Assembly (NCBI RefSeq): GCF_000002875.2
Contig: NC_009395.2
Location: 317,501 to 381,500, forward strand
Source of the DNA: Leishmania infantum JPCM5
Taxonomy: Eukaryota; Euglenozoa; Kinetoplastea; Trypanosomatida; Trypanosomatidae
Reading direction: 5' to 3'
Length of the DNA stretch: 64,000 bases
The stretch's first letter is position 1, and each line of letters opens with the position of its first letter. The notes under the pieces were generated by a model that made no database searches, was not told the DNA's origin, and saw only the letters and a list, made by a program, of their open reading frames with translations. Below, in pieces: positions 41,185 to 52,247 of this stretch. The position numbers and the translations under genes were made by a program.

Positions 41185-42568
41185 ATGGGGACGGGGCGAG
41201 CGTTGTGCCACTGGCTCGCATTTCTCAGTCAGTCTCTGTCTCTATCAACGTGCGCCTGCTATTCTCTGCTCGCACGAGTTTCTTCACACCTGAGCGGCAG
41301 CATAACCAGGAGGACTGGGGGCGGGGGGAGCGGCAGCGGCGGCGGCGTATGCATCCACCCAGCATCCGCAGTTGGTCTGCTCAGCGGTGCATCGTGTAAG
41401 TTGTGAGGAGGGTGGGGGCAAGCTTATGTATACAGTATTTGAACGGTACTAGAACGCATCCATGCGGGCGAGTGCAGAGCGAAAAGAGGTGAAAGCGTTT
41501 GTGTGTGCCGCTCAAGTTTTTTCTTGTTGTTGAGGAGTTGCGCGCCGACCGCGCGCACCCACATTTCCCGTCACACGCAGCGTGCCTCTGCTCGTTTTCC
41601 TCTGCGCTGCTTGCCGCCGTCCAGTCGTGTCCTCTCACATCGGCTCTCTTTCTTGCCGCTTTTGTTTGGACGTTGCTTGCATGTCAAACCTACGGCGGCC
41701 AATCTACCATACATATGCATATATGTGCATGTGCGTAGATGACGGTGTGCGTGTGCGTTGGAAAGAAGTATGCGGGTGCGTGGGTGTGGAGGACACACGA
41801 GTGGGGCTACATGTGGCCTGCCAGTCTTTTCCTTTTGAATGTTTCTGTTAGGAGTGTTGATGTACAGCTGCCATCTCCCACCATGAACAGTGCGCTCGCG
41901 TGTCACGGGAAGCGACGCATCTTACCTGCATCCCCCCTGCCTCCGCTCCGCCCAGCCCGCGGCATCGACAGCACTGTAGATAGAGGAGGGTGGGTGGGTG
42001 GCGCAAGGCGCAATGGAATGAAGAAAAAGAAAAGAAGGGGCAGAGCGGAGGGTGGCTTTCGGAAGAGGAAGCCACATGCGACTACAGAGGGAGGGGGTGG
42101 GGGGAGGGGGCGACTCCCTTCGCAGAGGGCCACAGCGGAAAAAAAATGAAGCTGCGAGACGGTATGCGGGCGGTGCCTGTGCAGTGTGAGGTGGGCGTGC
42201 ACGTACGCTGTTGCCAGCGCCTCTCCTCTCCTTTGTCTTCTTCCTGTGTCGCTGTGCATACACGCCGGCACTCCGGGGCCTCCTCCCTTCTCCCCACCCT
42301 CTTCTTTCACCCCTCCCTGCTCTCCTCGCCGCCTCTCTCTCCAATGTTTCCACGGGCCTGCTACGACTTGGGCACTCTATTCGCTTTCCGTATCTATCCT
42401 CTCTCCTCGCCTTATTCTTATCGCGCTTCCGCTTTTTTTTCTTTGCACGGCTCCCAGCACCGCTACAGTTGGCTACGCCCACGATTGCATCTAGACGACT
42501 TGAGCGCCGCGGCCGTCCCTGCCCCCCTCTCCCCACACCTCATCCCGCGCTAGTGTCCTTCGCGCAGC
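41185..42568 (+). other. Intergenic / 5' UTR of RLP24
   Basis: No gene is supportable. It has G-rich and homopurine stretches (around 41305-41345 and 42080-42115). A pyrimidine tract at about 42420-42445 with AG at 42456-42457 and 42467-42468 is the likely trans-splice site for RLP24, giving a 5' UTR of about 100 nt. Confidence 0.55.
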
Positions 42569-43141
42569 ATGAGGATTGAGCAGTGCTCCTTCTGCAGTGC
42601 CCCGATCTACCCGGGGCACGGGCAGGTGTTCGTGCGCAACGACTGCAAGGTCTTTCGCTTCTGCTCTAGCAAGTGCCGCAAGAACTTCGGCATGAAACGC
42701 AACCCGATGAAGCTGAAGTGGACGAAGACGTTCCGCAAGGCAAACGGCAAGGAGCTGGCGGTGGATAGCACCATGGACTTTGAGCAGCGCCGCAACATTC
42801 CTGTCAAGTACAACCGCGAACTGCTGGGCGACACGCTGAAGGTGATGAAGCGCGTCGAGAAGATCAAGCAGCGGCGTCAGGAGGACTTGTGGGCGAGGCG
42901 CATGGAGAAGGCCCGCCTTCAAGAGAAGCAAGAAGCTGCCTCGGCGCTTAAGCACAACATCGACTGGATCGAGGACGTTGAGATCAAGCACAAGGCGCGT
43001 GACGACCTGGTGGCCATCCAGCAGGAGCGCGAGGACAAGAAGGCGAAGCGCCGAGAGGCTAACAAGAAGCGTCACCAGAAGCAGCGCCTGGCCGAGAAGG
43101 CTACGGGCACGTCCGCCTTCCGTTCTGCCAAGAAGAAGTAG
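42569..43141 (+). CDS. RLP24: Ribosome biogenesis protein RLP24 (60S L24-like)
   Basis: A 190-aa nucleolar 60S assembly factor, the placeholder that occupies the L24 (eL24) site on pre-60S particles until exchanged in the cytoplasm through the AAA ATPase Drg1/AFG2. The N-terminal zinc-binding domain has Cys6, Cys9, Cys32 and Cys36 ('CSFC', 'CSSKC'). The signatures 'PGHG', 'FVRND', '[10 protein letters not shown]' and '[15 protein letters not shown]' are those of RLP24 rather than mature ribosomal L24. The C-terminal half is a long, highly charged Lys/Arg/Glu helix, as in the family; this tail is the part known to bind Drg1 in yeast. Length fits the family (about 160-200 aa). The next gene downstream is an AAA ATPase, but of the ATAD2 chromatin type, not Drg1, so the neighbourhood is not functionally informative. 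Confidence 0.97.
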   Translation: MRIEQCSFCSAPIYPGHGQVFVRNDCKVFRFCSSKCRKNFGMKRNPMKLKWTKTFRKANGKELAVDSTMDFEQRRNIPVKYNRELLGDTLKVMKRVEKIKQRRQEDLWARRMEKARLQEKQEAASALKHNIDWIEDVEIKHKARDDLVAIQQEREDKKAKRREANKKRHQKQRLAEKATGTSAFRSAKKK

Positions 43142-44925
43142 GCCCCCCTCTCCCCCCGCTCACTCAGTCACTCCCTCGCTGACTCCTATTCGCCTGCAAG
43201 AAGAAGCGAAAAAGCAAACAACAAGCAAGAAAAAAAAACGAAAAGTGATGATAATAAGCAGGTGCGATGTGAAGGACATACACAGGGGGGGGGGGAAGGC
43301 GTCTTCTCTCTGTGGTTCTCTCAGTAAATCGACCTGTCTGTCTCCGTGTCCTTGCCGTCTGCTTGTGCCTCTTCTCTCCCCGTATTCGTGTCTGCGTGCG
43401 TTTCTGTCTTCCTTTAACTTGCGCCGCTCACATACACCCGAGCGCGCTAGCGCCTAGGTGGGGGAGGCGAGTAGGGGCGCGCGGGCAGAGACGTGCTCCC
43501 TCTGACGCGTCTTCTCCCCCTCTCCCCCATCCTGTTTCTCTTTCTCTGGTGTGTGGGAGGGGGGAGGAAGAGGGGTGCCGCCTGCCGTCGTTGTGGTCGG
43601 CGTGCTTTTGCATGGTTTGGCCCGCATTTAAAATGCTCTTCGCTCCTAACTTGGATTCCCCCCTTTGCGCGCTCGTCCTGTGAGGTGCCCCTCCGTTGGC
43701 CGGCATGTCGGTTTCTGCGCGTGTTCGATGTTTGTGTGCGTGTTCCGTGTTGTCGATGTTGTCAGGGAGGGGCGGGTGTCAAGCGTGTGCGCGTCATGGC
43801 CTCCCCACCTCCTCTTCATTCTTCTTGATTCCCCTTTTGATCCGAGTAAACCGTTAAGCACAGGCCCTCCTCGATCAGCACACTAACGAACAGAAAACAA
43901 CACAAGGCTTGCGGAGCAACGGCGGCATGCACACACCGACGTACACAGAGACGACATCCGTGGCTTGGGCGCATGCGATGATGGAAGGAGAGACAGTGGC
44001 GATACGGAATGCGCGCCTGTGTGCAGGTGTGCGCCGCGACGTTGCCCTCCTGACCCTCTCGCTCGGCCCCTTTGCCCGTGTCCATCTGTGTCTTCTCACC
44101 GCAGTCGTAATCGTCAGTTGACGCTTATCATCTAGACGGAAACAGCGCGAGTCGTCTTCCGTGGCGGCTCCCCTGCGCCCTCTCCATGTCAACCCCCCCC
44201 CTCCCAGCCCTCGTCACTGCACTCCGCTTCTCCTCTCGCTGTACTACGTGCCTGTGCCCCTGCTTGGGTGTGCGCTTCTCTCCTTCGTCGCGGTCACCCG
44301 GGTATCATCGCCGGGTCCCACCACGTTGCCATTCTCTGCCGCGGCGACCCGACCTCCTTTCCTTGGCGCCCCTGTTCTCTGTGCCTGTCTGTCTCTCTGA
44401 CGGGAGTGGGCCGCGCACAGCGAGAGCGCAACGAGACACCGTCGACTTCTTTGGACTTGATTTACATCCTTCTCCCCTACCTGGCCTTCTGGCTCTCTTC
44501 ACGCCCCCTGCTTCGTGCGCCGGCGCCATCCTTCATAGAGCGGCGCGGCTGCGAACGGAAAAAGACGAATACGAGAGAGAACGAAGAACAAGCAAAAGGA
44601 TTGGGGCTGATAGAGACGCACGCAACACGCACACGCACACGCCGCCGGGCCATCTCAGTATCGCTGTGTGCCTGCGCATGTGCGTGGCTCTCTCTGAAGG
44701 GTCCGCTTCATCGACACCCTGAAGTGTAAGCAACCATAAAAAGCAAGGGCACAACGGCCGGTGGTGAGCTCCGTTGGTACTCCTCCCTCCCTTCCACACA
44801 CCCACCCCCCTCTTTAAGGCTGGGAAGCACTACAGCTTCAACAAGGGACACTCAAGATAGCGCACATCACAGCACAGGCGATCGCGGCAAGCCTGAAGCG
44901 GCGATTGAAAAGATCGCAACTTACC
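43142..44925 (+). other. Intergenic / 5' UTR of the ATAD2-like gene
   Basis: No gene is supportable in about 1.8 kb. A pyrimidine-rich tract at about 44779-44815 followed by AG at 44817-44818 is a candidate splice acceptor about 108 nt before the ATG at 44926. Confidence 0.6.
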
Positions 44926-47900
44926 ATGGTGCTCACACGATCACAGGCCAAGCGCGGTCGCAGCAGCGACGTTGGGGATGACGACGACAGCAGTGTAGTT
45001 GGCCCCGTCTCTTCGGACGCTGACACTTCAGACGGCGAAGATGTCCATCGCCGATCAACAGCAAAGCCGCGCTCGTTTCCTGCCGAGACAACACCCATAA
45101 AGAACGGCAGTTTGGCGAGTGGGCAGCGTGGCGCATCGCTGCTCGTGTCGCCGCAGGGAGAGCGACTTGGCCGCGGATGTCGGGTGCCACATGCCACCGT
45201 CTCCCTCGACGAGCAGTATCTCGCGGCCTCGTTGCGCCGCTCGAAGCCTCTGCAACGCAGCCCGGGACACCGTGGCAACGACGGGGACGGCGTAGCAAGG
45301 ACGAGAAGCAGCGACGAAGAGAACGATGCCCTCGCCACCCACTCCCGATACCCGCAACGGGAGGCAGCGAAGAGGGCGATGGAGAATCTTCGCAGCACGC
45401 TCGCCCACCCCAACGGGGCTGCCGGACGTGGCGGCAGTGGCGCGGCGGACGATGAGGACAGCGACAGCAATAGCATGGGCGCTTTCAACTTTCGCCATCA
45501 CCCGGAACTGGAGGAGGAGATCAAGAAGAGCCGCGAGATGTATCGGCGGCGATGCCGCAACAGGAACAGTGCTAGCGACGATGACGAGGATGAGTCCACC
45601 GCTTCTTCCTCCTCTGAGGAATCCGCCGATGAGAATGCTCCTGCCCGACGAGCCACGCGTGGGCGGCCTCGCCTCTCTACGGACTGGCGTGGCAGCGCGG
45701 CGGCACCGTCGTCAAACTCCCCAGCAGGGGCGACGACACGTCGCGCCCGCGCTGCCGACGCTGATGCCGTGCCGATCGACTCGTCCATCAGCGACGCCTC
45801 CATGCGGGAAGAAAGCGTCGAGCGGATGGCGCAGCAGGACCAGCGCGCCGGCCCCTCCTCGTCCTCCAGCGAAAGCGGTGAAGGCAGTCTCACTGGCGAC
45901 TTCATGACGGAGGCGCAGCGGCGCCACGCCGTCCGCCAAGCCCGCGAGAGCGTCACTGAGAACATCAACATCAACCACTACATGGCGGACGCCGTCGGCG
46001 TAAAGGACTCGAAGAAAGTCCGCCGCCGCCAGCTGGATCGGCGCTACCGCTGGCTGATGCACCAGGAGGAGGATGCGCGAACGCGGGCCGACGGCTATGG
46101 CGGCTGCGCAGGCGCAGCGGACGGCGGGAGTGGCGGTGCGGCGACAACGGCGAACGGGGCGCTGGGGGACATCTCGCCCCTGCAGATCGATGACGGCATC
46201 ACCTTCGACAGCGTTGGCGGTCTTCCGGAGCACATCGTGACGCTGCGGGAGATGGTGTTGCTCCCGCTGCTCTACCCGGATCTGTTCGAGCGCCTTGACC
46301 TCAAGGCACCGCGTGGTGTGCTCTTCGTCGGCCCGCCCGGCACAGGGAAGACACTGATGGCTCGCGCGCTTGCCAACGAGGGGTCGGGGTTTGCGCGCGG
46401 CAGCAACACAGGCGGGGCGACACCGTCGCAGCAGCAGCATCGCATCACGTTCTTTGTTCGAAAAGGTGCGGATTTGCTCTCGAAGTGGGTAGGTGAAAGT
46501 GAGCGCCAGCTGAAGCTTCTCTTCGAGGAGGCGAAGCGGCTGCAGCCGAGCATCATCTTCTTCGACGAGGTGGACGGCCTCGCACCGGCGCGGCACGCCA
46601 AGGCGGAGCAGACACAGGCCGCCCTCGTCTCGACGTTGCTGGCGCTCCTGGACGGCCTGGAGGACCGCGGGCAGGTGGTCGTGATTGGGGCGACGAACCG
46701 GCCAGACACACTGGACCCCGCCCTGCGGCGCCCCGGCAGGTTTGATCGGGAGCTTGTGTTTCCGCTCCCAGATGCGGCGGCGCGGCGACACATCTTGACC
46801 ATCCAGCTGGCGAAGAAGGCGATGCCTGGCAATGCGGCACAGCGCGCAGCCCTGTTGAAGGACTTGGTCGAGATGACTGAGGGCTACACTGGCGCCGACC
46901 TGGCTGCGCTGTGCACCGAAGCCAGTCTTCACCGCCTCCGCACGGCACTTCCGCAGCTCTACCTTAGCAGCCAACGCTTGCGAGTGCCAAGCGATGTGGA
47001 GAAGACACAGCTGCACGTGCGCACCGAAGACTTCTACGCTGCAGCTCAACTGATGCAGCCATCGCTGCGCCGTCCTCGCAACCGCGGTGCCAGCGGAGTG
47101 ACGGATTCCTTTCTGGATCCGTATATCGAAGTGCTGCTGCGCGGCACGCGCGACGCGACGCTCGCGGCATTGGCGCCGTCGTGGTCGCTGGTCGACAAGG
47201 CGTTACGAGCCGGCTCACGCGACTGTCAAGATATGGCTACGGCGGTCCGCTCACTCTGCACGGTTCCGATTCCGCAGCCACCGCGACCATGCTTGCTTGT
47301 GCTCCGTGAGGCATCGGATGATTTGCCATCATCTTGGTGCGCCGCCGCTGCCGCACCTGTTAATCGGTCAGCAGAGCAGCATCAGCAGCAGCGCACACTA
47401 CGGCTGCATCACCTGGCGATTAGTCTGCTCAAGGGATTACCACGCCTGCCGCAGCTCACCGTCCACCTGCCTCAGCTTTGCTGGGATGACAGTGAGTCGA
47501 GAGGAGCCTGGCGCGCCTCGGCCGCGGTCGCGGACGACTGCCTGGGCGACGGATCAGGCAGCCGTTTTGCGGGCATCAGCTTCACGCACATGAGCCACGT
47601 GGTGGACTCTGTGCGCCAGTGCAGCCCGTGCGTCGTGTACCTGAGCGGTGTGGAAGAGTGGCTGAGAGGCACTAGCGCAGAGCGAGAGACGGCAGCCACT
47701 GACTTGTCTTCAGACGACGAAGGGGTAGTCCGCGCCGGCTCCGAGGCGGCATCGCACACGGACTCCTCACGGCCCGACGCGTTCACCACTTCCGCAGATG
47801 CCAAGGTGGCTATCGATGGTGCAGAGGGCCTGTCGCCCGTGCACCAGCAGCAGCTCTCTCGCAGGCGGCAGCATCTATTACAGGTGTTCCGCTACTACCT

Positions 47901-49572
47901 GAACACGATGGCTGACACGGACGTCATCTTTCTGCTTCCCTGCGCGACGGCTGCGACGTGCGAGCTGCTCATCGGACCAGAGAGCCCTGCCCCCGCCGCT
48001 TCCAAGCCGCGGACTGCGTCGACGGCATTATCCCCACAACAGCTGGACTCCCTGTCTCCATCTTCACCGACTCTCCAAGCAGACCCACCGAGCGCGGTGC
48101 AGCTCAGGCGCTTCTCGGCGCGGCAGCAGCTTCTGCATCCGCAGTTCTCTGTGGTGGTCGCAGCCGTATCCGCCGCACCACTGCCTAATGACCTGCGCCA
48201 CTTCGTGGAGTACGTCTACCGCATCGTCGCCATGACGCTTCAGCTGCACCACCGCACCGCTGTGGCCAGTGCAACAAGCGAGCCCACAAAGGTGCACGGG
48301 GAGACGAGGGCGACGGCGGCCGTAGGGCCTTCTGGCGCACTAGTGGTCGATAAAGCACCACCGTCGTCACCGCTCTCCGCCGCTAATCTGCGTGCTCGCC
48401 GGCGCGCCGACCGCGCCCAACGGTGCGAGCTCTGGCGCAGGGTCGAGTACCGTCGCCTACAGCTGCGCCACGTGCTGATGAAGTGGGTGAGCCAGTACAT
48501 CAACTCGGGCAAGTTCAAACTGTTGGCCAGCGCCGACCTCGACCTCGCTGCTGATAGCCCGCAGTTCAAGTCGTGGCAGCAGCACACGCGCCACCATCGC
48601 ATTGGTCTGCAGGACATCCTCGAGAAGATCGAGGACGAGGCGTACGTATGTCTCTCACAGTACCACGACGATATTGACCAGCTCGTGCGCAACGTGCGTT
48701 CTTTCTTTCGCACGCGGGCGGCGCAGGATCAGCGCTACCGCCTCAAGGCGCTGGACCTGAAGGAGACCTGTCTGCTGAATATGTACAAACTGAACCGTGC
48801 CGTCATTCGCTTCTGCGAGGAGACGCGCGACATTCACGAGCCCTCGTCGGATGAGGATGCAGCCGACGTGGGAGAGGCGCAGCGCGTTGGGGCCGAGGGG
48901 CCAGGGCGAGATCCCACGGCTCTGGTCTCCAAGGATGCGGACCCGGCCCTCATCGCCGAGCAGTCTCGCCGGGCCATGAGCTTCTCTCAGCGTCCCTCGG
49001 CCCCGGTGCGGCGGAAGTCGCGGCGGTACTACGGAGAGCGGCGACGTCGCCGAAAGCCCAAGAAAGACTCGAAGGCAGAAACGAGGAAGACGGCAGACGA
49101 AGTGGTGCTGACGAGTGACGGCGGTGGCGACGACGATAGCGTTGACGGTGACGAGGAGGGTGAGCGAGTTTCGAACGAAGGCTCAGCCAGTGAGAAACAA
49201 GCGGCAGCACCAGCAGCAGAGGAGGAGGACGTCACAGCGAACGGTAGCCGCACGTCTGCTTCTGGTATGGCCAAGGACAGAGCATCTGTCTTGATCACTG
49301 CCTCATCGGCCCAGGACTGGGCATGCGGCCTTCTTGCCTCCCTGTCCTACACACGCCTCTACCAAGTCTTCAAGTCGATGATGCGTGGACTAGAGATGGA
49401 GGTGCGCGGCGCAGAGTGTCAGGTGACGTCGACCGTTCTCCCTGGTGAGGCTAGAAAGCCGAATGACGCTGCAGGCGTCCCACTAATAGTGACGGGGGAT
49501 AGTGAGCGAGCACCAGATGCGTACGCCGCGACGGTGTTCAGGCAGCTTCTGCTCGCAGCAGTCGGTGAGTGA
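44926..49572 (+). CDS. ATAD2/Yta7-type AAA ATPase with degenerate bromodomain-like region
   Basis: A 1548-aa chromatin ATPase. The ATG at 44926 is the first in the frame. Residues 1-420 are acidic/Ser-rich and disordered, as in Yta7/ATAD2. The first AAA module is complete: 'ITFDSVGGLPEH' near 424, Walker A GPPGTGKT at about 469-476, 'KGADLLSKWVGESERQL' near 517-533, Walker B 'IIFFDEVDGL' near 543-552, sensor 1 'GATNRPD' near 587, and Arg-finger region 'RRPGRFDRE' near 601. 'KGADLLSKWVGESERQL' and 'FFDEVDGLAPAR' are characteristic of the ATAD2/Yta7/Abo1 group. A weaker region up to ~1060 could be the inactive second AAA module. Residues ~1226-1290 align roughly with the bromodomain. A strongly basic patch at ~1361-1383 is a likely nuclear localisation signal. 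Family members assemble or disassemble histone H3-H4. Confidence 0.93.
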   Translation: MVLTRSQAKRGRSSDVGDDDDSSVVGPVSSDADTSDGEDVHRRSTAKPRSFPAETTPIKNGSLASGQRGASLLVSPQGERLGRGCRVPHATVSLDEQYLAASLRRSKPLQRSPGHRGNDGDGVARTRSSDEENDALATHSRYPQREAAKRAMENLRSTLAHPNGAAGRGGSGAADDEDSDSNSMGAFNFRHHPELEEEIKKSREMYRRRCRNRNSASDDDEDESTASSSSEESADENAPARRATRGRPRLSTDWRGSAAAPSSNSPAGATTRRARAADADAVPIDSSISDASMREESVERMAQQDQRAGPSSSSSESGEGSLTGDFMTEAQRRHAVRQARESVTENININHYMADAVGVKDSKKVRRRQLDRRYRWLMHQEEDARTRADGYGGCAGAADGGSGGAATTANGALGDISPLQIDDGITFDSVGGLPEHIVTLREMVLLPLLYPDLFERLDLKAPRGVLFVGPPGTGKTLMARALANEGSGFARGSNTGGATPSQQQHRITFFVRKGADLLSKWVGESERQLKLLFEEAKRLQPSIIFFDEVDGLAPARHAKAEQTQAALVSTLLALLDGLEDRGQVVVIGATNRPDTLDPALRRPGRFDRELVFPLPDAAARRHILTIQLAKKAMPGNAAQRAALLKDLVEMTEGYTGADLAALCTEASLHRLRTALPQLYLSSQRLRVPSDVEKTQLHVRTEDFYAAAQLMQPSLRRPRNRGASGVTDSFLDPYIEVLLRGTRDATLAALAPSWSLVDKALRAGSRDCQDMATAVRSLCTVPIPQPPRPCLLVLREASDDLPSSWCAAAAAPVNRSAEQHQQQRTLRLHHLAISLLKGLPRLPQLTVHLPQLCWDDSESRGAWRASAAVADDCLGDGSGSRFAGISFTHMSHVVDSVRQCSPCVVYLSGVEEWLRGTSAERETAATDLSSDDEGVVRAGSEAASHTDSSRPDAFTTSADAKVAIDGAEGLSPVHQQQLSRRRQHLLQVFRYYLNTMADTDVIFLLPCATAATCELLIGPESPAPAASKPRTASTALSPQQLDSLSPSSPTLQADPPSAVQLRRFSARQQLLHPQFSVVVAAVSAAPLPNDLRHFVEYVYRIVAMTLQLHHRTAVASATSEPTKVHGETRATAAVGPSGALVVDKAPPSSPLSAANLRARRRADRAQRCELWRRVEYRRLQLRHVLMKWVSQYINSGKFKLLASADLDLAADSPQFKSWQQHTRHHRIGLQDILEKIEDEAYVCLSQYHDDIDQLVRNVRSFFRTRAAQDQRYRLKALDLKETCLLNMYKLNRAVIRFCEETRDIHEPSSDEDAADVGEAQRVGAEGPGRDPTALVSKDADPALIAEQSRRAMSFSQRPSAPVRRKSRRYYGERRRRRKPKKDSKAETRKTADEVVLTSDGGGDDDSVDGDEEGERVSNEGSASEKQAAAPAAEEEDVTANGSRTSASGMAKDRASVLITASSAQDWACGLLASLSYTRLYQVFKSMMRGLEMEVRGAECQVTSTVLPGEARKPNDAAGVPLIVTGDSERAPDAYAATVFRQLLLAAVGE

Positions 49573-50225
49573 GCCCATACAAGGAGGAGGGGGTGGATAG
49601 GACAGATGATACCTGCCAACATTCTTTGCGCATCCAACGCTGCGCACTCTTGTGCCCTCGATACGCCACGACAGGCGAGGCAGTGGTGCCGCTGTACTGC
49701 TTGGTGGCGGTGGTGTGTGTAGTGTGCGTGTGTGTATGTGGGTGGGTGGGGGTGGGGGCGTGGCTCATGCCACAGCCACGCACGGCGACGAGTAAATCAC
49801 CATCTGAAGAAGCAAAGGGAAAAAACAAAATGACGGGCGTATGCCTTTTTCATCCGCAGCCGCTTTCGCCAGGCGCGCGCAGCATACACCCGGCGAGTGG
49901 GTGAGGAATGGGAGGGGAGCCGTCACGCTCTCTCAATGGTCGTTTTCGTCGCGCTCACCATACATTGCCCCCCCCCCCCCCCCCGTGCGAATTGTCCGTG
50001 TATGTGAGCTGGGCGTGGCGCACACACGTTGAACTGCAGGGAAAACGGAGGGAGGGGGAGGGGAAACAACAGCAAAAAAAGAGTGTGGTGCCGTTCGAAC
50101 GTGCCTTCACCCTCTGCAGTCCGCACTGAACTCTCCCTCCCACCTCTCCACGGTGACGGTCACGCAATCGTGCCGCGCTCACTTCACGTCCCGCTTCCTC
50201 GCACGACACACGGCTGATCACCATC
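49573..50225 (+). other. Intergenic / 5' region of the SHOCT-PUB gene
   Basis: No gene is supportable. It contains a G-rich stretch (49735-49760) and a 17-base poly-C run (49968-49984). A pyrimidine-rich stretch ends in AG at about 50119-50120, a candidate splice acceptor. Confidence 0.55.
49968..49984 (+). repeat. Poly-C homopolymer run
   Basis: Seventeen consecutive C residues in the intergenic region, about 240 bases upstream of the SHOCT-PUB coding sequence. Confidence 0.85.
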
Positions 50226-52088
50226 ATGCACACATCAACACATACGCACGTATGTAAAGTGCGCCCATTCACACTGGGGCGTAGAGAAACACAGCTACGT
50301 CCGTTTCTTGCGATGTCCTCGTCCCTCGCAGGCGAAATCGCGCAGCTGCACGAGCTATTCAAGCTTGGGGCTCTGACACAAGAGGAATTCAACGAGGCCA
50401 AGCAGGCAACCATCCGCAGCTTCAAGACCGCTGCCGCTGCCAAGGCTGCATCGGCACCAGCGCCAGCAGTGAGCAGCGCATCTCTCTCTGAGTCGCCAGC
50501 ATGCTCGTCACTCACACCCGCGAAACAACAGCCGGACTCGAGCGCGTCCCTTGGCTATACGGAGATGGATGCAGAGGGGAAACTTGCACCTCCGTCTCCG
50601 AACGCCTCTGCGTCTCCGTCGGCACACACAGTGGCAGCAACGCGCTCGAGAACCTTCGAAGAATGGAAGGAGCTCTGGGACACCGCTACGGTTTCCACTC
50701 GGACTGCCACTGCTTCAACCGCCTCAGCGCCTCCTGGCGCCTTTGATGCGCGCATGCAGGCCCTTCGCTGCCTGTCGCGTCTTTTGTGCAATGTGCAGAT
50801 GTACCCGGCGGAGCCTAAATACAGGAGGATTCGTGAATCGAACAGGATTATCGCACATGAGCTCATGTCCGTAGCGGAGGCCAGTGGGGCGGTGCTCAGC
50901 TTCGCCGGGTTTGTGCGGGAACGAGACGAGGAAGATGCATCTGCAAGCGCCTCACCGGCTGGCGCAGCAACGTACTGCTGGGTGCTGCATGGGGAAGCCG
51001 CGGCGGCGGCAGTGGCTGGCAAAGCTGCAGCCGCGGTACGTCTCGTCGACGAGCTGCTCGAGTACTTTGGCGAGCAGCAATCCCGGCGGTATCGCGTGCA
51101 GCAGCTGTGGCGGTCGGTCGCGCTGGAGGTGCGACTCGAGCGTGCCGCCCGTGGCGTTGACTCGGGAAGTCCTCTGCAGGACGTGTCAGGCCATCCTGAG
51201 GAGGTGAACAACGACGAAGAGAACGAAAATGGCAAGGGTGGACGGGGCGCAGCGGCGCGGTCTGCTGAGAGCGAAGCGCCGTCACCTCCGCAAGCGCTGC
51301 TATCGTACTTGGTGGAGTGCTACACCGTGGACGAGGCTGGCGATGGTCTCTTCTCGTCCATGCACCACCTGCAGACCCTGCAACGACTGTACGAGGAGGC
51401 GGCGGCGCACATCGCGGCTGGCGCACAGCCGTCATCGTCTCATTCACTTTTGCGCACGGCCGAAGTTTACGGTGCGGTGGTGCAGCAGCGCGGTGCTGTT
51501 GAGCTACTCGTGTACGGCTGCGGCGCTTGTTTCCATCCGCCTCCTGTAGCGACACAACGCGTTCTTGCAGCCACCGCATCGACGCTACTGCCAGCGTCGT
51601 CCACGCCGTGTAGTGACACAGCCAACGACTACACTATTCAGCTCATCCCCTCTGACACGCCGGACGCCTCCGAGTTTGCGGCCCGCTGCTTACGGCTACT
51701 GCAGCGCCTGCGCCGCGAGGTGGAGCGGGTGCAACAGGAACGCACTCGTGCTGCCCGTCAGGCAGCAGAGGCCTCCATGCGGCAGGAGCTGAAGCGGGAG
51801 CGGCAACGGCGGCAGCTGGAGAAGAATAGCGGGCGGGATGAAATGCCCGCGGTCGAGCAGACGCAGCAACGGCACCAGCGTCGCCGCACACACCGGCAGG
51901 GGCGCGGTGTCCATCGAAGAGCGGGCGCATCCTCCTCCACCTCCTCCTCGGCATCCTCTGCCTCCTCGCGCGGCGCGGCAACGAAGACGGGGGGGCAGCG
52001 CATCCCACTGACGGAGGCCTTGGCGATACTGATGGGGAAGAAGAGTCCACCGTCGCGTCGGCCGCCACCTACGTCGTCGCCGTCGTGA
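50226..52088 (+). CDS. SHOCT + PUB domain protein
   Basis: A 620-aa protein from the first ATG; an internal ATG at 50313 (giving 591 aa) lies directly before the first domain and is a realistic alternative, because the extra 29 residues look UTR-like. Residues ~35-61 ('EIAQLHELFKLGALTQEEFNEAKQ', broken by type: hydrophobic-L-G-x-hydrophobic-T-x-E-E-F-x-x-x-K) form a SHOCT motif, a short oligomerisation or ligand-binding helix pair. Residues ~168-275 fit a PUB domain: 'RCLSRLLCNVQMYPAEPKY', then 'RRIRESNRII', 'VLSFAGFVRE'. PUB domains (PNGase, UBXD1, HOIP) bind the C-terminal tail of the AAA ATPase p97/VCP. Residues ~498-536 are a basic coiled coil and the C-terminus is Ser/Pro-rich. A role as a p97 cofactor is inference from the PUB call. 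A SIDER-like element begins 160 bp after the stop codon, so it is probably in the 3' UTR. Confidence 0.88.
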   Translation: MHTSTHTHVCKVRPFTLGRRETQLRPFLAMSSSLAGEIAQLHELFKLGALTQEEFNEAKQATIRSFKTAAAAKAASAPAPAVSSASLSESPACSSLTPAKQQPDSSASLGYTEMDAEGKLAPPSPNASASPSAHTVAATRSRTFEEWKELWDTATVSTRTATASTASAPPGAFDARMQALRCLSRLLCNVQMYPAEPKYRRIRESNRIIAHELMSVAEASGAVLSFAGFVRERDEEDASASASPAGAATYCWVLHGEAAAAAVAGKAAAAVRLVDELLEYFGEQQSRRYRVQQLWRSVALEVRLERAARGVDSGSPLQDVSGHPEEVNNDEENENGKGGRGAAARSAESEAPSPPQALLSYLVECYTVDEAGDGLFSSMHHLQTLQRLYEEAAAHIAAGAQPSSSHSLLRTAEVYGAVVQQRGAVELLVYGCGACFHPPPVATQRVLAATASTLLPASSTPCSDTANDYTIQLIPSDTPDASEFAARCLRLLQRLRREVERVQQERTRAARQAAEASMRQELKRERQRRQLEKNSGRDEMPAVEQTQQRHQRRRTHRQGRGVHRRAGASSSTSSSASSASSRGAATKTGGQRIPLTEALAILMGKKSPPSRRPPPTSSPS

Positions 52089-52247
52089 AGGCGCGATGGA
52101 CAGAGAACTGCGTTGCGCCAAGGCGAACCGAACTGGCTGCAACAAGAACAAAATGACGGCAGCGAGCTACGCGCTGCCTCTGTGTATGTCGCTCTTTTTT
52201 TTTGCAGGGCCTATGCCACCGGCCGCTTCTATTACCGCTTCCACGCT

